Below, piece by piece: positions 1 through 10,190 of a DNA stretch of 64,000 nucleotides. The position numbers and the translations under genes are program-made. The DNA comes from Actinomyces timonensis DSM 23838 (lineage in GTDB: Bacteria; Actinomycetota; Actinomycetes; Actinomycetales; Actinomycetaceae): contig NZ_JH806633.1 of assembly GCF_000295095.1 (NCBI RefSeq), positions 299,025 through 363,024 on the forward strand, read 5' to 3'. The notes below the pieces were generated by a model that was given only the letters and a program-made list of their open reading frames with translations, was not told the origin of the DNA and made no database searches. Each line of letters opens with the position of its first letter. Position 1 is the first letter of the stretch.

Positions 1-834
1 GGCATCATGCTCACCTACGCCTCCTACCTGCGGCCTCGCTCCAACCTCGTGGGCACTGGCCTCGTGGCGGCCTTCGCGAACTCCTCCTTCGAGATCCTGG
101 CGGGTATCGGAGTCTTCGGGACCCTGGGATTCATGGCCCACGCCCAGGGCATCGGTGTCGATGGGATCGAGGGCATCGCGGGGCCCGCGCTCGCCTTCAT
201 CACCTTCCCCACGGTCATCTCCCAGATGACCGGCGGCGCGATCTTCGGGATCCTCTTCTTCTCCTCCCTCGTCATGGCGGGCCTGACATCCTTCATCTCG
301 ATCCTCCAGGTCGTGGTCCCGGCGATCGCGGAGAAGACCGGCGCGTCCATCCCCCGCACCGCTCTTGTCGTCTGCCTCCCCGCCGCGGCGCTCTCGCTCC
401 TCCTGTTCGGCACCACCTCGGGATTGTTCGACCTCGACATCGTCGACGCCTTCATCAACAACATCGGCGTGGTCAGCTCCGCCATCATCATGTGCGTGGG
501 CGTCACCTGGGTGCTGCGCCGCGCCACGCCCCTCCAGCGCCACCTCAACCTCGTTTCCGAGACCCGAGTGGTGGGCGCATGGTGGCGCTTCCTCGTCGCC
601 GTCGTCGTGCCCCTCGCCCTGACCTACATCCTCGTCCAGACCGTGCGCTCCTACATCCAGGACGGCTACGAGGGCTACTCGCACGCCATGCTCGGCGCCT
701 TCGGCTGGGGCATGCTCGCCCTGGGCGTCGTCATCGGGATCGTGCTCACACTCGCCAAATGGCGCACCCCCGTGGACGAGTTCACGCCCATCGACCTGGA
801 CGCGCCTCTCGCCGCTATCGAGGAGGAGAACTGA
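1..834 (+). CDS. NSS-family sodium-dependent amino-acid transporter, 3' part
   Basis: This is the C-terminal part of a neurotransmitter:sodium symporter (NSS) family secondary transporter; the frame is open to the window edge, so the start lies outside. About 277 residues are visible, with roughly seven hydrophobic membrane segments, starting at the YASYLRP stretch and including AFANSSFEILAGIGVFGT, typical of bacterial NSS permeases. It ends in an acidic cytoplasmic tail. The small gene one base downstream encodes a MetS-like subunit, which points to the MetP type of sodium-coupled methionine/alanine uptake at the cell membrane. The substrate is inferred from that partner, not from residues seen here. 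Confidence 0.9.
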   Translation, partial: GIMLTYASYLRPRSNLVGTGLVAAFANSSFEILAGIGVFGTLGFMAHAQGIGVDGIEGIAGPALAFITFPTVISQMTGGAIFGILFFSSLVMAGLTSFISILQVVVPAIAEKTGASIPRTALVVCLPAAALSLLLFGTTSGLFDLDIVDAFINNIGVVSSAIIMCVGVTWVLRRATPLQRHLNLVSETRVVGAWWRFLVAVVVPLALTYILVQTVRSYIQDGYEGYSHAMLGAFGWGMLALGVVIGIVLTLAKWRTPVDEFTPIDLDAPLAAIEEEN

Positions 835-835
835 C

Positions 836-1006
836 ATGACCGGCCCCGCCATCATCCTCATGCTCGTCTCGATCATCATCATCTGGGGAGGCCTGGCCGT
901 CTCCGTCACCGCCCTGTACGTGCGCGGGCGCCGCGAGGACCGGGAGGCCCGCAAGGCCGCCCTCGCCGTGGCCCACGAGCACCTGCGCAGCGCGCAGGGC
1001 TCCTGA
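836..1006 (+). CDS. metS: MetS-like small subunit of methionine/alanine NSS transporter
   Basis: A 56-residue single-span membrane protein whose start lies one base after the stop of the NSS permease. It begins MTGPAIILMLVSIIII, has one N-terminal hydrophobic helix (about residues 4-27), and ends in a charged cytoplasmic tail rich in Arg and Glu. Size, topology and position match the methionine/alanine import NSS small subunit family (MetS of the corynebacterial MetPS system), which is needed for activity of the large permease. The spacing implies co-transcription and translational coupling. The gene is easily missed because it is short. The hairpin at 1051-1082 closes the operon. Confidence 0.85.
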   Translation: MTGPAIILMLVSIIIIWGGLAVSVTALYVRGRREDREARKAALAVAHEHLRSAQGS

Positions 1007-1050
1007 GCCCGTCCCCGTAGCCCTCAGGCCCGCTGGCCGGACGGCGCGCC

Positions 1051-1082
1051 GTGCCCCGATCCGTTTCCGAGGATCGGGGCAC
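1051..1082 (+). terminator. Hairpin after the metPS-like operon
   Basis: A perfect 12-bp inverted repeat (GTGCCCCGATCC and its complement) with an 8-nt loop, 44 nt after the small transporter subunit. There is no T-run, as is common for actinobacterial terminators. It lies directly before the HAD gene promoter region. Confidence 0.7.
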
Positions 1083-1100
1083 GTGGGCGACAATCGCCCT

Positions 1101-1931
1101 ATGACCGCCTCTTCCGACGCCCCGGCGCTCCCCGCGCTGGTTGCCTTCGATCTTGACGACACCCTCGCCCCGTCCAAATCCGCGATGCCCGCGCCCATGG
1201 CCGCCGCCCTGCGCTCGCTGCTCGACGTCGTTCCCGTCTGCGTCATCTCCGGGGGCCAGATCGGGCAGTTCCGGGACCAGGTCCTCGCCCACCTGGGCGC
1301 CGACGACGCCGAGCTGGCCCGCCTCCATCTCATGCCCACCTGCGGCACCCGCTACTACGTCCACAGCGCCAGCGACGACGGCGAGGGGAGCCAGCCGGGC
1401 ATCGAGGGAATGCCGGGCTGGCGACTCGTCTACGCCAACGACCTGAGCCCGCAGCAGATCGAGGAGGGCTTCGCCGTCGTCGAGGCCGAGGCCCGCAGGC
1501 TGGGCCTGTGGGAGGAGCGCACCTGGGGCGACATCCTCGAGGACCGCGGCAGCCAGATCACCTTCTCCGCCCTCGGCCAGGAAGCGCCGCTTGAGGCCAA
1601 GCGCGCCTGGGACCCCACGGGGGAGAAGAAGGGCGCGCTGCGCGACGCCGTCGCCGCCCGCCTGCCCGAGCTCGAGGTCCGCTCCGGCGGCTCCACCAGC
1701 GTGGACATCACCCTCAAGGGGGTCGACAAGGCCTACGGGATGTCCCGCCTCGCGGAGGTCACCGGCATCCCCGGCGAGCGGATGCTGTTCGTCGGAGACC
1801 GCCTCGACCCCGAGGGCAACGACTACCCGGTGCTCGCGCTCGGCATCCCCTGCCACGCCGTGTCCGGCTGGGAGGAGACCGCGAGCTTCGTGGCCGACCT
1901 CGCCCAGCGCATCGCCGCCGGGGGAGCCTGA
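1101..1931 (+). CDS. HAD-IIB hydrolase, phosphomannomutase-like
   Basis: A 276-residue haloacid dehalogenase superfamily phosphatase of subclass IIB (Cof/SPP/phosphomannomutase-like). The nucleophile motif FDLDDTLAPSK puts the catalytic Asp at 17 and the acid/base Asp at 19. A conserved Lys lies in LKGVDKAYGM, and the metal-binding motif GDRLDPEGND has Asp233. The central cap has the TCGTRYY segment seen in PMM-like members. A sugar phosphate is a likely substrate, but specificity cannot be read from sequence. An in-frame GTG at 1083 abuts the hairpin. The ATG at 1101 is preferred because GACAAT at 1089-1094 lies 6 nt upstream, as in a leaderless promoter. Confidence 0.85.
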   Translation: MTASSDAPALPALVAFDLDDTLAPSKSAMPAPMAAALRSLLDVVPVCVISGGQIGQFRDQVLAHLGADDAELARLHLMPTCGTRYYVHSASDDGEGSQPGIEGMPGWRLVYANDLSPQQIEEGFAVVEAEARRLGLWEERTWGDILEDRGSQITFSALGQEAPLEAKRAWDPTGEKKGALRDAVAARLPELEVRSGGSTSVDITLKGVDKAYGMSRLAEVTGIPGERMLFVGDRLDPEGNDYPVLALGIPCHAVSGWEETASFVADLAQRIAAGGA

Positions 1932-1943
1932 GGGCGCGGGCCG

Positions 1944-4049
1944 ATGGCACTCCGGGACGAGCCTGGCAGCAAGACCGACGCCGAAGCCGATGACAGGGCC
2001 GACGGCGGGGCAGGCGACTCGGCCGCGGCGCCCGGCGCGGGCTCGCCGCTGACCACGCTCATCGCCGTGGTCACGCGGCTCCGGCGGGCTGTCTCGCGGG
2101 CCTGGTGGTCCCGCAGCGTGGGCTTCCGCCGCAGCGTGCGAGCCCTGGGGTTCCTCCTCGTCTCGGGGACGATCAGCCTCGGGCTCGGCGCCGCCACAGC
2201 GCAGGCCTCTTCGCCCGTCGGCCCGCACGAGGCCGACTGGTCCACCAACCTGGACTCCGTCGTCGTCCTCGACCTCGGCCCGCTGGGGAGCGCCTCCATG
2301 GACTCCCCGGCCCCGCCGCTCGGGGTACGCGTCGTGCTGGGGGAGATCCCCTCCTCCATGGGCGTTGCCCCCGTGGACTCGACGAGCCTGGGCCAGTCCC
2401 TGTCCCAGGACGCCCACGCCTACCTCACCCTCGCCTCCCGCCCCCAGCTGACCATCGACCGCGGGATCCACGCCCTGATCGACGACGCCCTGCGCCGGGC
2501 GGGCCTCATCGAATCCCTCTTCCTCACCGCTGTTGCCGCGGGCCGCCTGGGTGCCAAGGGGCGCCTGCGGGCGCTCGTCGGCAAGGGGCTGCGCCGCCGT
2601 CCCGCAGCGGCACTCGCCGGAGTGGGCGCCCTGGCCACGATGACCGTCATGCTCGCGCCCATCGTGCGCCCCGCCAGCGTGCCCGGCGAGACGATCCCCG
2701 CCCTGGAGGGCACGTCCTTCGCCTCGGCGCGGATGTCGGGCCGCATCGCCGATATCGCCACCGCCTACGGCGGAACCGTCGCCGGCTATGTGAAGGACAA
2801 CCAGGCCTTCTACACCCAGGCCCAGGAGAATCTCCGTGCCGCCTGGGCGGCCTCGCAGCGCGTCGAGGGGAGGATCGCGATCACCGCCTCAGCGGGGGGC
2901 TCCGATGAGGCGGCGATCCAGGCGGCGCTCACCCAGTCGCAGGCGGCCAGCGAGTCCGCCGCCGCGAGCCCATCGCCCAGCGCTTCTGCCAGCCCCACGG
3001 AGGCCGCCGCGCCGTCGGCGCCTCCCTCGGCCTCGCCAGCGGCCGAGAGCACCCCCACCGTTCCCGCCACACCCAGCCAGGCGCTGGCCACCCAGGCCAA
3101 CGACGCGCCGGTGACCGCCGTCATGTCCACGGACCTGCACTGCAATCTCGACGTCATCTCCTTCACCGGGCTCCTCGACCAGTTGGCGCGCCCCGACGTC
3201 CACATGGACGACGGCGACATCGCCATGACCGGCTCCAACCCCGAGCAGGTCTGCGTCGACGCCCTCAGCCAGGCGGTCCCCTCCGGCGTTGAGCGCGTGG
3301 CCACGATCGGCAACCACGACTCCGAGGCCACCGCGGAGCGCTTCCGGGGCCAGGGCTGGACCGTCACCGACGGCAAGCCGGTCACGGTGGGCCCGCTGAC
3401 GGTCCTCGGCGACGACGACGTCGAGCGCACCACCGCCGCCGGCACGACCCAGCGCGGGAGCGAGGACGCCACCCAGCTCGGCCAGCGCCTATCGGACCAG
3501 GCCTGCCAAGCAGCCGACAAGGGGAACGCCGACGCCGTCGACGTCGTCCTCATCCACCGCCCCCAGGCCTTCGCCCCGCTCCAGGCCAGCGGCTGCGCCC
3601 CCCTGCTCCTGGCGGGCCACGTCCACGAGGAGCGGGGGATGACCGCTGTCAACGGCCAGCGGGGGAGGGTCAACGCCCTCACCTCCGGCGCGGGCAAGGG
3701 CGGCACCTCCATCGGCCGCGTCACTGACGACGCCTGGCTGCACGAGCTCGCCTTCACCTCCGACGGATCACTCATCGCCTGGCGGGCCATCACCCTCCAC
3801 CCTGACGCCTCCGTCACCATCGGCGCCTGGCAGGGACCGCCCGAGCCCAGCGCCAACGGAGCGGCGGGCCCGGCCGGTGACGGCGCCACGGCCACTGGGG
3901 CGCCTCCCGGCTCGACGCCGGCCCCGGTGCCCGGCCCCACGCCCGGCTGGGGCACTGCTCCCGCGACGCCGACGAGCACGGGGGCCGCGGAGCCCGATCC
4001 CACCGATGAGGGCGAGACATGGGGCACGGCGATGCCGAGGGCTGAATAG
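1944..4049 (+). CDS. Membrane-anchored metallophosphoesterase
   Basis: A 701-residue protein with a calcineurin-like metallophosphoesterase domain in its second half. Two hydrophobic segments precede it, near residues 63-85 (GFLLVSGTISLGLGAA) and 210-235 (LAGVGALATMTVMLAPIV). A Ser/Pro/Ala-rich linker around 325-385 suggests the domain is displayed outside the membrane. Metal ligands are visible in order: Asp397 and His399 (TDLHC), Asp425 (DDGD), Asn457-His458-Asp459 (GNHD), and His559 and His561 (GHVH). The C-terminal 65 residues are Pro/Ala/Thr-rich and disordered. It follows the HAD gene by 12 bp and may be co-transcribed. Substrate is unknown. Confidence 0.85.
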   Translation: MALRDEPGSKTDAEADDRADGGAGDSAAAPGAGSPLTTLIAVVTRLRRAVSRAWWSRSVGFRRSVRALGFLLVSGTISLGLGAATAQASSPVGPHEADWSTNLDSVVVLDLGPLGSASMDSPAPPLGVRVVLGEIPSSMGVAPVDSTSLGQSLSQDAHAYLTLASRPQLTIDRGIHALIDDALRRAGLIESLFLTAVAAGRLGAKGRLRALVGKGLRRRPAAALAGVGALATMTVMLAPIVRPASVPGETIPALEGTSFASARMSGRIADIATAYGGTVAGYVKDNQAFYTQAQENLRAAWAASQRVEGRIAITASAGGSDEAAIQAALTQSQAASESAAASPSPSASASPTEAAAPSAPPSASPAAESTPTVPATPSQALATQANDAPVTAVMSTDLHCNLDVISFTGLLDQLARPDVHMDDGDIAMTGSNPEQVCVDALSQAVPSGVERVATIGNHDSEATAERFRGQGWTVTDGKPVTVGPLTVLGDDDVERTTAAGTTQRGSEDATQLGQRLSDQACQAADKGNADAVDVVLIHRPQAFAPLQASGCAPLLLAGHVHEERGMTAVNGQRGRVNALTSGAGKGGTSIGRVTDDAWLHELAFTSDGSLIAWRAITLHPDASVTIGAWQGPPEPSANGAAGPAGDGATATGAPPGSTPAPVPGPTPGWGTAPATPTSTGAAEPDPTDEGETWGTAMPRAE

Positions 4050-4143
4050 TTGCGTCATCAAGCACTTCGAGGGTGCACAATGACTCGGTCGCGCGCCTTG
4101 CGCGCGGCCGGTCGATGAGCGGACCAACGAGAGGAGCCACGCC

Positions 4144-4854
4144 ATGGCCCATGTGCCGACCCAGGCAGAGATCGACGCGATGAGCGAGGACGAGCTGGAG
4201 GCCTACCTCGCCAGCGCCGAGAACGCCGACGCCGTCCTCCTTCAGGTCGAGGGCACCGGCACCACTGCCTCCTCCGGCGCGCCCCGCGAGTACGCCTGGC
4301 TCGTCGTCATCGGCTCGATCATCGGGCTTGGCGCCTGCTGGGAGCTCACCACCGCCCACATCAAGCAGATCAAGGAGCCCCTTGCGGGGCTGTCCTGCGA
4401 CATCAACCCCCTCGTCTCCTGCGGCGCCTCCCTGGACATCTGGCAGGGCAACCTCCTGGGCATCCCCAACGCCCACATCGGCGCGATGGCCTTCGCCGCG
4501 CTGCTCACCCTGGGCGCGCTCCTCATGGGTGGGATGCGCCTGCCCCGCTGGGTGTGGCAGGGGATGGTGGCTGGGACCATCGGCGGGATCGCCTTCGTCG
4601 CCTGGTTCCTGTCCGTGTCCGTCCTGGACCTGGGCAAGCTATGCCCCTTCTGCATGCTCATCTGGGCCGTCACCATCCCGATCGCGACGAGCACCTGGGC
4701 GTGGGCCGCCGCCGGCGGGCACCTGGGAGTGAGCACCGCGACGGCCCGCCGCCTCGTGGCCTGGCGCTGGTGGGGGGCGGCCGTGCTCTACGCGCTCGTC
4801 ATCCTCGCGGTCGTGACCGGCCTGTGGTCCCAGTGGATGGCGCTGCTGGGATGA
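4144..4854 (+). CDS. Vitamin K epoxide reductase (VKOR) family protein
   Basis: A 236-residue polytopic membrane protein of the VKOR family. These enzymes pass electrons from a periplasmic-type thiol oxidase to quinone and so drive disulfide formation in exported proteins. The active-site CxxC is Cys167-Cys170 in the KLCPFCML motif, and the loop cysteines are Cys85 and Cys93. About five hydrophobic segments follow a soluble N-terminus. In Actinomyces, VKOR reoxidises the disulfide oxidase MdbA, which supports pilus assembly; a DsbA-like partner was not found in this window. A good ribosome site (GAGAGGAG) precedes the ATG. Its stop overlaps the DtxR-family gene by 4 bp. Confidence 0.92.
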   Translation: MAHVPTQAEIDAMSEDELEAYLASAENADAVLLQVEGTGTTASSGAPREYAWLVVIGSIIGLGACWELTTAHIKQIKEPLAGLSCDINPLVSCGASLDIWQGNLLGIPNAHIGAMAFAALLTLGALLMGGMRLPRWVWQGMVAGTIGGIAFVAWFLSVSVLDLGKLCPFCMLIWAVTIPIATSTWAWAAAGGHLGVSTATARRLVAWRWWGAAVLYALVILAVVTGLWSQWMALLG

Positions 4855-5651
4855 GCGCCACAGCGCCGCGGGACCGCAGTGGGCGGCCCGCTCGGGACAC
4901 GGCGCCCGCGCGATCGATCGAGACGGCGCTCTCCGCGGACTCGACCGTCACCCAGGACTACCTCAAGGCGGTCTGGGCGGCCACGGAGTGGGGCGGCGCC
5001 GGCGCCTCCATCACCGGCCTGGCCCAGCGCATGGGAGTCGCGGCCTCCACGGCCTCGGAGAACGTCTCGCGTCTGGTCGACGCCGGACTGCTGGAGCACG
5101 AGCCCTACCGCGCCGTCACCCTCAGCGCCGAGGGCAGGCGCCGCGCTATGGGCATGGTCCGCCGCCACCGCCTCCTGGAGACCTACCTCGTGGAGGCCCT
5201 CGGCTTCGACTGGGACGAGGTCCACGAGGAGGCCGAGGTCCTCGAGCACGCTGTCTCCGAACGCCTCCTGGACCGCGTCGACGCCGCACTGGGGCGCCCC
5301 TCGCGCGACCCCCACGGAGACCCGATCCCCACGGCCGACGGCGCCATGGCGGTCCCTGCCCTGCGCAGCCTCGACGCGCTGCGCGTGGGGGAAACCGGTG
5401 CCGTGGCCCGCATCCAGGACGATCCCGCCACCCTCCAAGCGCTCGACCGCGCCGGGATCGGCCTGGACTCCAGGATCGTCGTGGTGGGACGTGACCGGGC
5501 CGACGACGCCTCGGGCCTGCGCCCCACGCTCATCCGGCTCGCCAGCGGCCCCGGAGGGCAGGCGAGCTCGGAGGGATGCGCCGGCGGGGCTGCGGAGGCG
5601 GGGGAGGCCGTCATCCCCGCGGGCGCCCTGTGGGTCCTCGCCGAGGACTGA
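4851..5651 (+). CDS. DtxR/MntR-family metal-dependent repressor
   Basis: A 266-residue iron/manganese-dependent regulator. An N-terminal winged helix (about residues 35-90, VTQDYLKAVWA to LLEHEPYRAVTLS) is followed by the dimerisation and metal-binding domain with HRLLETYLVEALGFDWDEVH. A C-terminal FeoA/SH3-like domain completes it. In the ligand segment EEAEVLEHAVS a Glu stands where iron-sensing DtxR/IdeR has Cys102, which favours a manganese-type (MntR) sensor; this is inference. The start ATG overlaps the VKOR stop as ATGA, so the two are translationally coupled. It probably represses metal uptake genes elsewhere. No palindromic operator was recognised here. Confidence 0.88.
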   Translation: MSATAPRDRSGRPARDTAPARSIETALSADSTVTQDYLKAVWAATEWGGAGASITGLAQRMGVAASTASENVSRLVDAGLLEHEPYRAVTLSAEGRRRAMGMVRRHRLLETYLVEALGFDWDEVHEEAEVLEHAVSERLLDRVDAALGRPSRDPHGDPIPTADGAMAVPALRSLDALRVGETGAVARIQDDPATLQALDRAGIGLDSRIVVVGRDRADDASGLRPTLIRLASGPGGQASSEGCAGGAAEAGEAVIPAGALWVLAED

Positions 5652-5766
5652 TCGGGCGGCGGCCCGCGACCGATAGCGCCGCGGCGGGCGCGACCGGCTG
5701 GCCCCGCCCCGGACCGCTGCTCGCCGACGGCGGGCGCGCGGCGCCGTCGTCTGGGAGGATGAGCCC

Positions 5767-6210
5767 ATGAGCACCCTTTTCACCAAGATCATCAACGGCG
5801 AGATCCCCGGCTCCTTCGTGTGGGCCGATGAGGACTGCGCCGCTTTCGCCACGATCGAGCCCCACACCGACGGGCACGTCCTCGTCGTGCCCCGCCAGGA
5901 GATCGACTCCTATGTGGACGCCCCCGACGAGCTCGTCGCCCACCTCGCGGTGGTGGCCAGGCGCATCGGGGCCGCGCAGACCCGCGTCTTCGGTGCCGCG
6001 CGGGCCGGGATCGTGGTGGCCGGCTACGGCGTCGACCACCTCCACGTGCATGTCCTGCCGATCAGGACCGAGGAGGACCTGCAGTTCTCCTCCGCTCGCA
6101 AGGACGCGGCCCCCGAGGAGATCGAGGCCGCCATGGCGCGCCTGCGCGCGGGGCTGCGCGAGGACGGATGGGAGGAGTTCGTCGTCGACGCCGCGCCGGG
6201 CGCCCGCTGA
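5767..6210 (+). CDS. HIT-family nucleotide-binding protein
   Basis: A 147-residue histidine-triad protein of the Hint branch, which hydrolyses nucleoside phosphoramidates or related adenylated substrates in the cytoplasm. The signature HLHVHV within [11 protein letters not shown] supplies the catalytic histidines, and the N-terminal [16 protein letters not shown] block is typical. The protein has the normal length for the family, about 110-150 residues. A clear ribosome site (GGGAGGA) lies just before the ATG. It stands between the metal regulator and leuS with its own spacing and appears to be a housekeeping gene of low-specificity function. Confidence 0.92.
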   Translation: MSTLFTKIINGEIPGSFVWADEDCAAFATIEPHTDGHVLVVPRQEIDSYVDAPDELVAHLAVVARRIGAAQTRVFGAARAGIVVAGYGVDHLHVHVLPIRTEEDLQFSSARKDAAPEEIEAAMARLRAGLREDGWEEFVVDAAPGAR

Positions 6211-6215
6211 GCCGA

Positions 6216-6272
6216 GGGACCGGGGAACCGGAGGACCGGGGAGGACCGGGAGCCGGGGAGCCTGGGAGCCCG
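6216..6272 (+). repeat. G-tract repeat upstream of leuS
   Basis: Imperfect short repeats of GGACCGGGG-like units contain at least five runs of three or four G within 60 nt after the HIT gene stop. The stretch could form a G-quadruplex on the plus strand. No gene is seen between 6211 and the leuS leader. Confidence 0.5.
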
Positions 6273-6344
6273 GACGTGACCGGCTCCTCAGGGGCCCGGC
6301 CGCCCAGCTCCCGGGCGCGTCGCGGGCAGGGCGCGGCCGGGGGA

Positions 6345-6390
6345 TAGGCTGGCCCCAGCCACGCTCCCTGGGGGATGAAGCCCCTCAGGG
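6345..6390 (+). promoter_or_regulatory. leuS promoter -10 and leader hairpin
   Basis: TAGGCT at 6345-6350 matches the actinobacterial -10 pattern. It is followed by a leader of about 65 nt. A near-perfect hairpin at 6366-6390 (arms around CCCTGGGG and CCCCTCAGGG) sits before the leuS start codons. No T-box specifier or antiterminator sequence was recognised. Confidence 0.45.
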
Positions 6391-6421
6391 CATGATGATC
6401 AGGGAAAGAGCACAGAGCACA

Positions 6422-9403
<2,982 letters not shown>

Positions 9404-9415
9404 TCCTGGAGGCGT

Positions 9416-9466
9416 AGCGGCGCGCCGCGTGGCCGGGGGAGTGCTCCTCTTGGCGCGCGGCGCGCT
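9416..9466 (+). terminator. leuS terminator hairpin
   Basis: Long GC-rich inverted repeat: AGCGGCGCGCCGCG at 9416-9429 pairs with CGCGCGGCGCGCT at 9454-9466 with one bulge. It begins 13 nt after the leuS stop and has no T-run. Confidence 0.6.
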
Positions 9467-9517
9467 CACGTGTGGGCTATACCGCCCTCGCAGGTAGAGA
9501 GAGTGGAAGTGAGCGGA

Positions 9518-9925
9518 ATGGGAACTGCAGCGCGCGAATACGAGGTCGTCGCGCACCGGGAGGTTTACCCCGAGGGCGCTTGGTGGGTCTTCGCTATCCC
9601 CGCATTGGATGTTGTTGGTCAGGCGCATCAGCTCGCGGATGTTGCGGATGAGGCCCGTGGCATTATCGCTGCCTGGGGTGAGGACGGGCCTTCTGAAGAG
9701 GACCTGCGTGTCACTGTGCGTGTGGACGGTGAGGCTGAGGCGGTGCGCATGTGGCAGGAGGCGCAGAATCAGGAGGATGCCGCCCGTTCAGCCCTGGATG
9801 CCGCTGCGGCGCGCCGCCGCGATGCGGTAGCTCTTCTGCGTGAGAAGCAGAACTACAGCGCGGCCGAAGCGGCAAGAGTCCTCGGGGTGACTCGGCAGAG
9901 GATCTATCAGCTCTCGCGTCGATAG
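9518..9925 (+). CDS. HicB-like protein with C-terminal HTH
   Basis: A 135-residue protein of antitoxin-like architecture. Residues 1-55 (YEVVAHREVYPEGAWWVFAI) resemble the HicB antitoxin fold, and residues 110-135 (SAAEAARVLGVTRQRIYQLS) form a clear helix-turn-helix. An Ala/Arg-rich helix joins the two parts. No HicA toxin is adjacent, so it is a solitary or orphan member, possibly a plain transcription regulator. In-frame GTGs at 9503 and 9509 are alternative starts; the ATG is preceded by a purine-rich stretch (GGAAGTGAG). A large inverted repeat follows 40 nt downstream. Function is inferred from fold resemblance only. Confidence 0.7.
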   Translation: MGTAAREYEVVAHREVYPEGAWWVFAIPALDVVGQAHQLADVADEARGIIAAWGEDGPSEEDLRVTVRVDGEAEAVRMWQEAQNQEDAARSALDAAAARRRDAVALLREKQNYSAAEAARVLGVTRQRIYQLSRR

Positions 9926-9964
9926 GACTCGTCCGCCGCAGGCGCACGGGGGTCCTGCATGTGC

Positions 9965-10025
9965 GATGCGAGCGGCGGTGAACTGGTGCGAGGTGGAATG
10001 CACTCAGTTCACCGCCGCTCGCATC
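9965..10025. repeat. Perfect 21-bp inverted repeat
   Basis: Arms 9965-9985 and 10005-10025 are exact complements of 21 nt, with a 19-nt centre that can add four more pairs (GTGC/GCAC) beside one bulged T. It lies between the convergent HTH gene and the HerA-like gene. It may be a two-way terminator or a small mobile-element remnant; no transposase is nearby. Confidence 0.8.
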
Positions 10026-10063
10026 ACTGAAGACGGTCTCCCCACCGCTCCAGGGAGGAAATC

Positions 10064-10165
10064 CCAGCCGTCGGCTGGCCCGAAGGCAGGCCTCCTTCGC
10101 TGTATCCCCACCGCACCGGAAAGCGGCAGGCGGGAGTCCTCCCGCCGCCCCGACGGCGGCGGGCA
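10064..10165 (-). terminator. Hairpin cluster ending the HerA-like gene
   Basis: Several short inverted repeats lie downstream of the minus-strand HerA-like gene: CCAGCCG-T-CGGCTGG (10064-10078), CGAAGG/CCTTCG (10081-10099), and GGCGGGAG/CTCCCGCC (10129-10146), which overlaps a further CCGCCGCC/GGCGGCGG pairing to about 10161. The stretch holds no gene and probably ends transcription from both sides. Confidence 0.5.
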
Positions 10166-10190
10166 ACTCCGACGGCGGCAGGCTGCCGAC

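Noticed and set aside
6211-6421. T-box riboswitch upstream of leuS
   Set aside because: No specifier loop, T-box core sequence or antiterminator was recognised; only a short hairpin and G-tracts are present.
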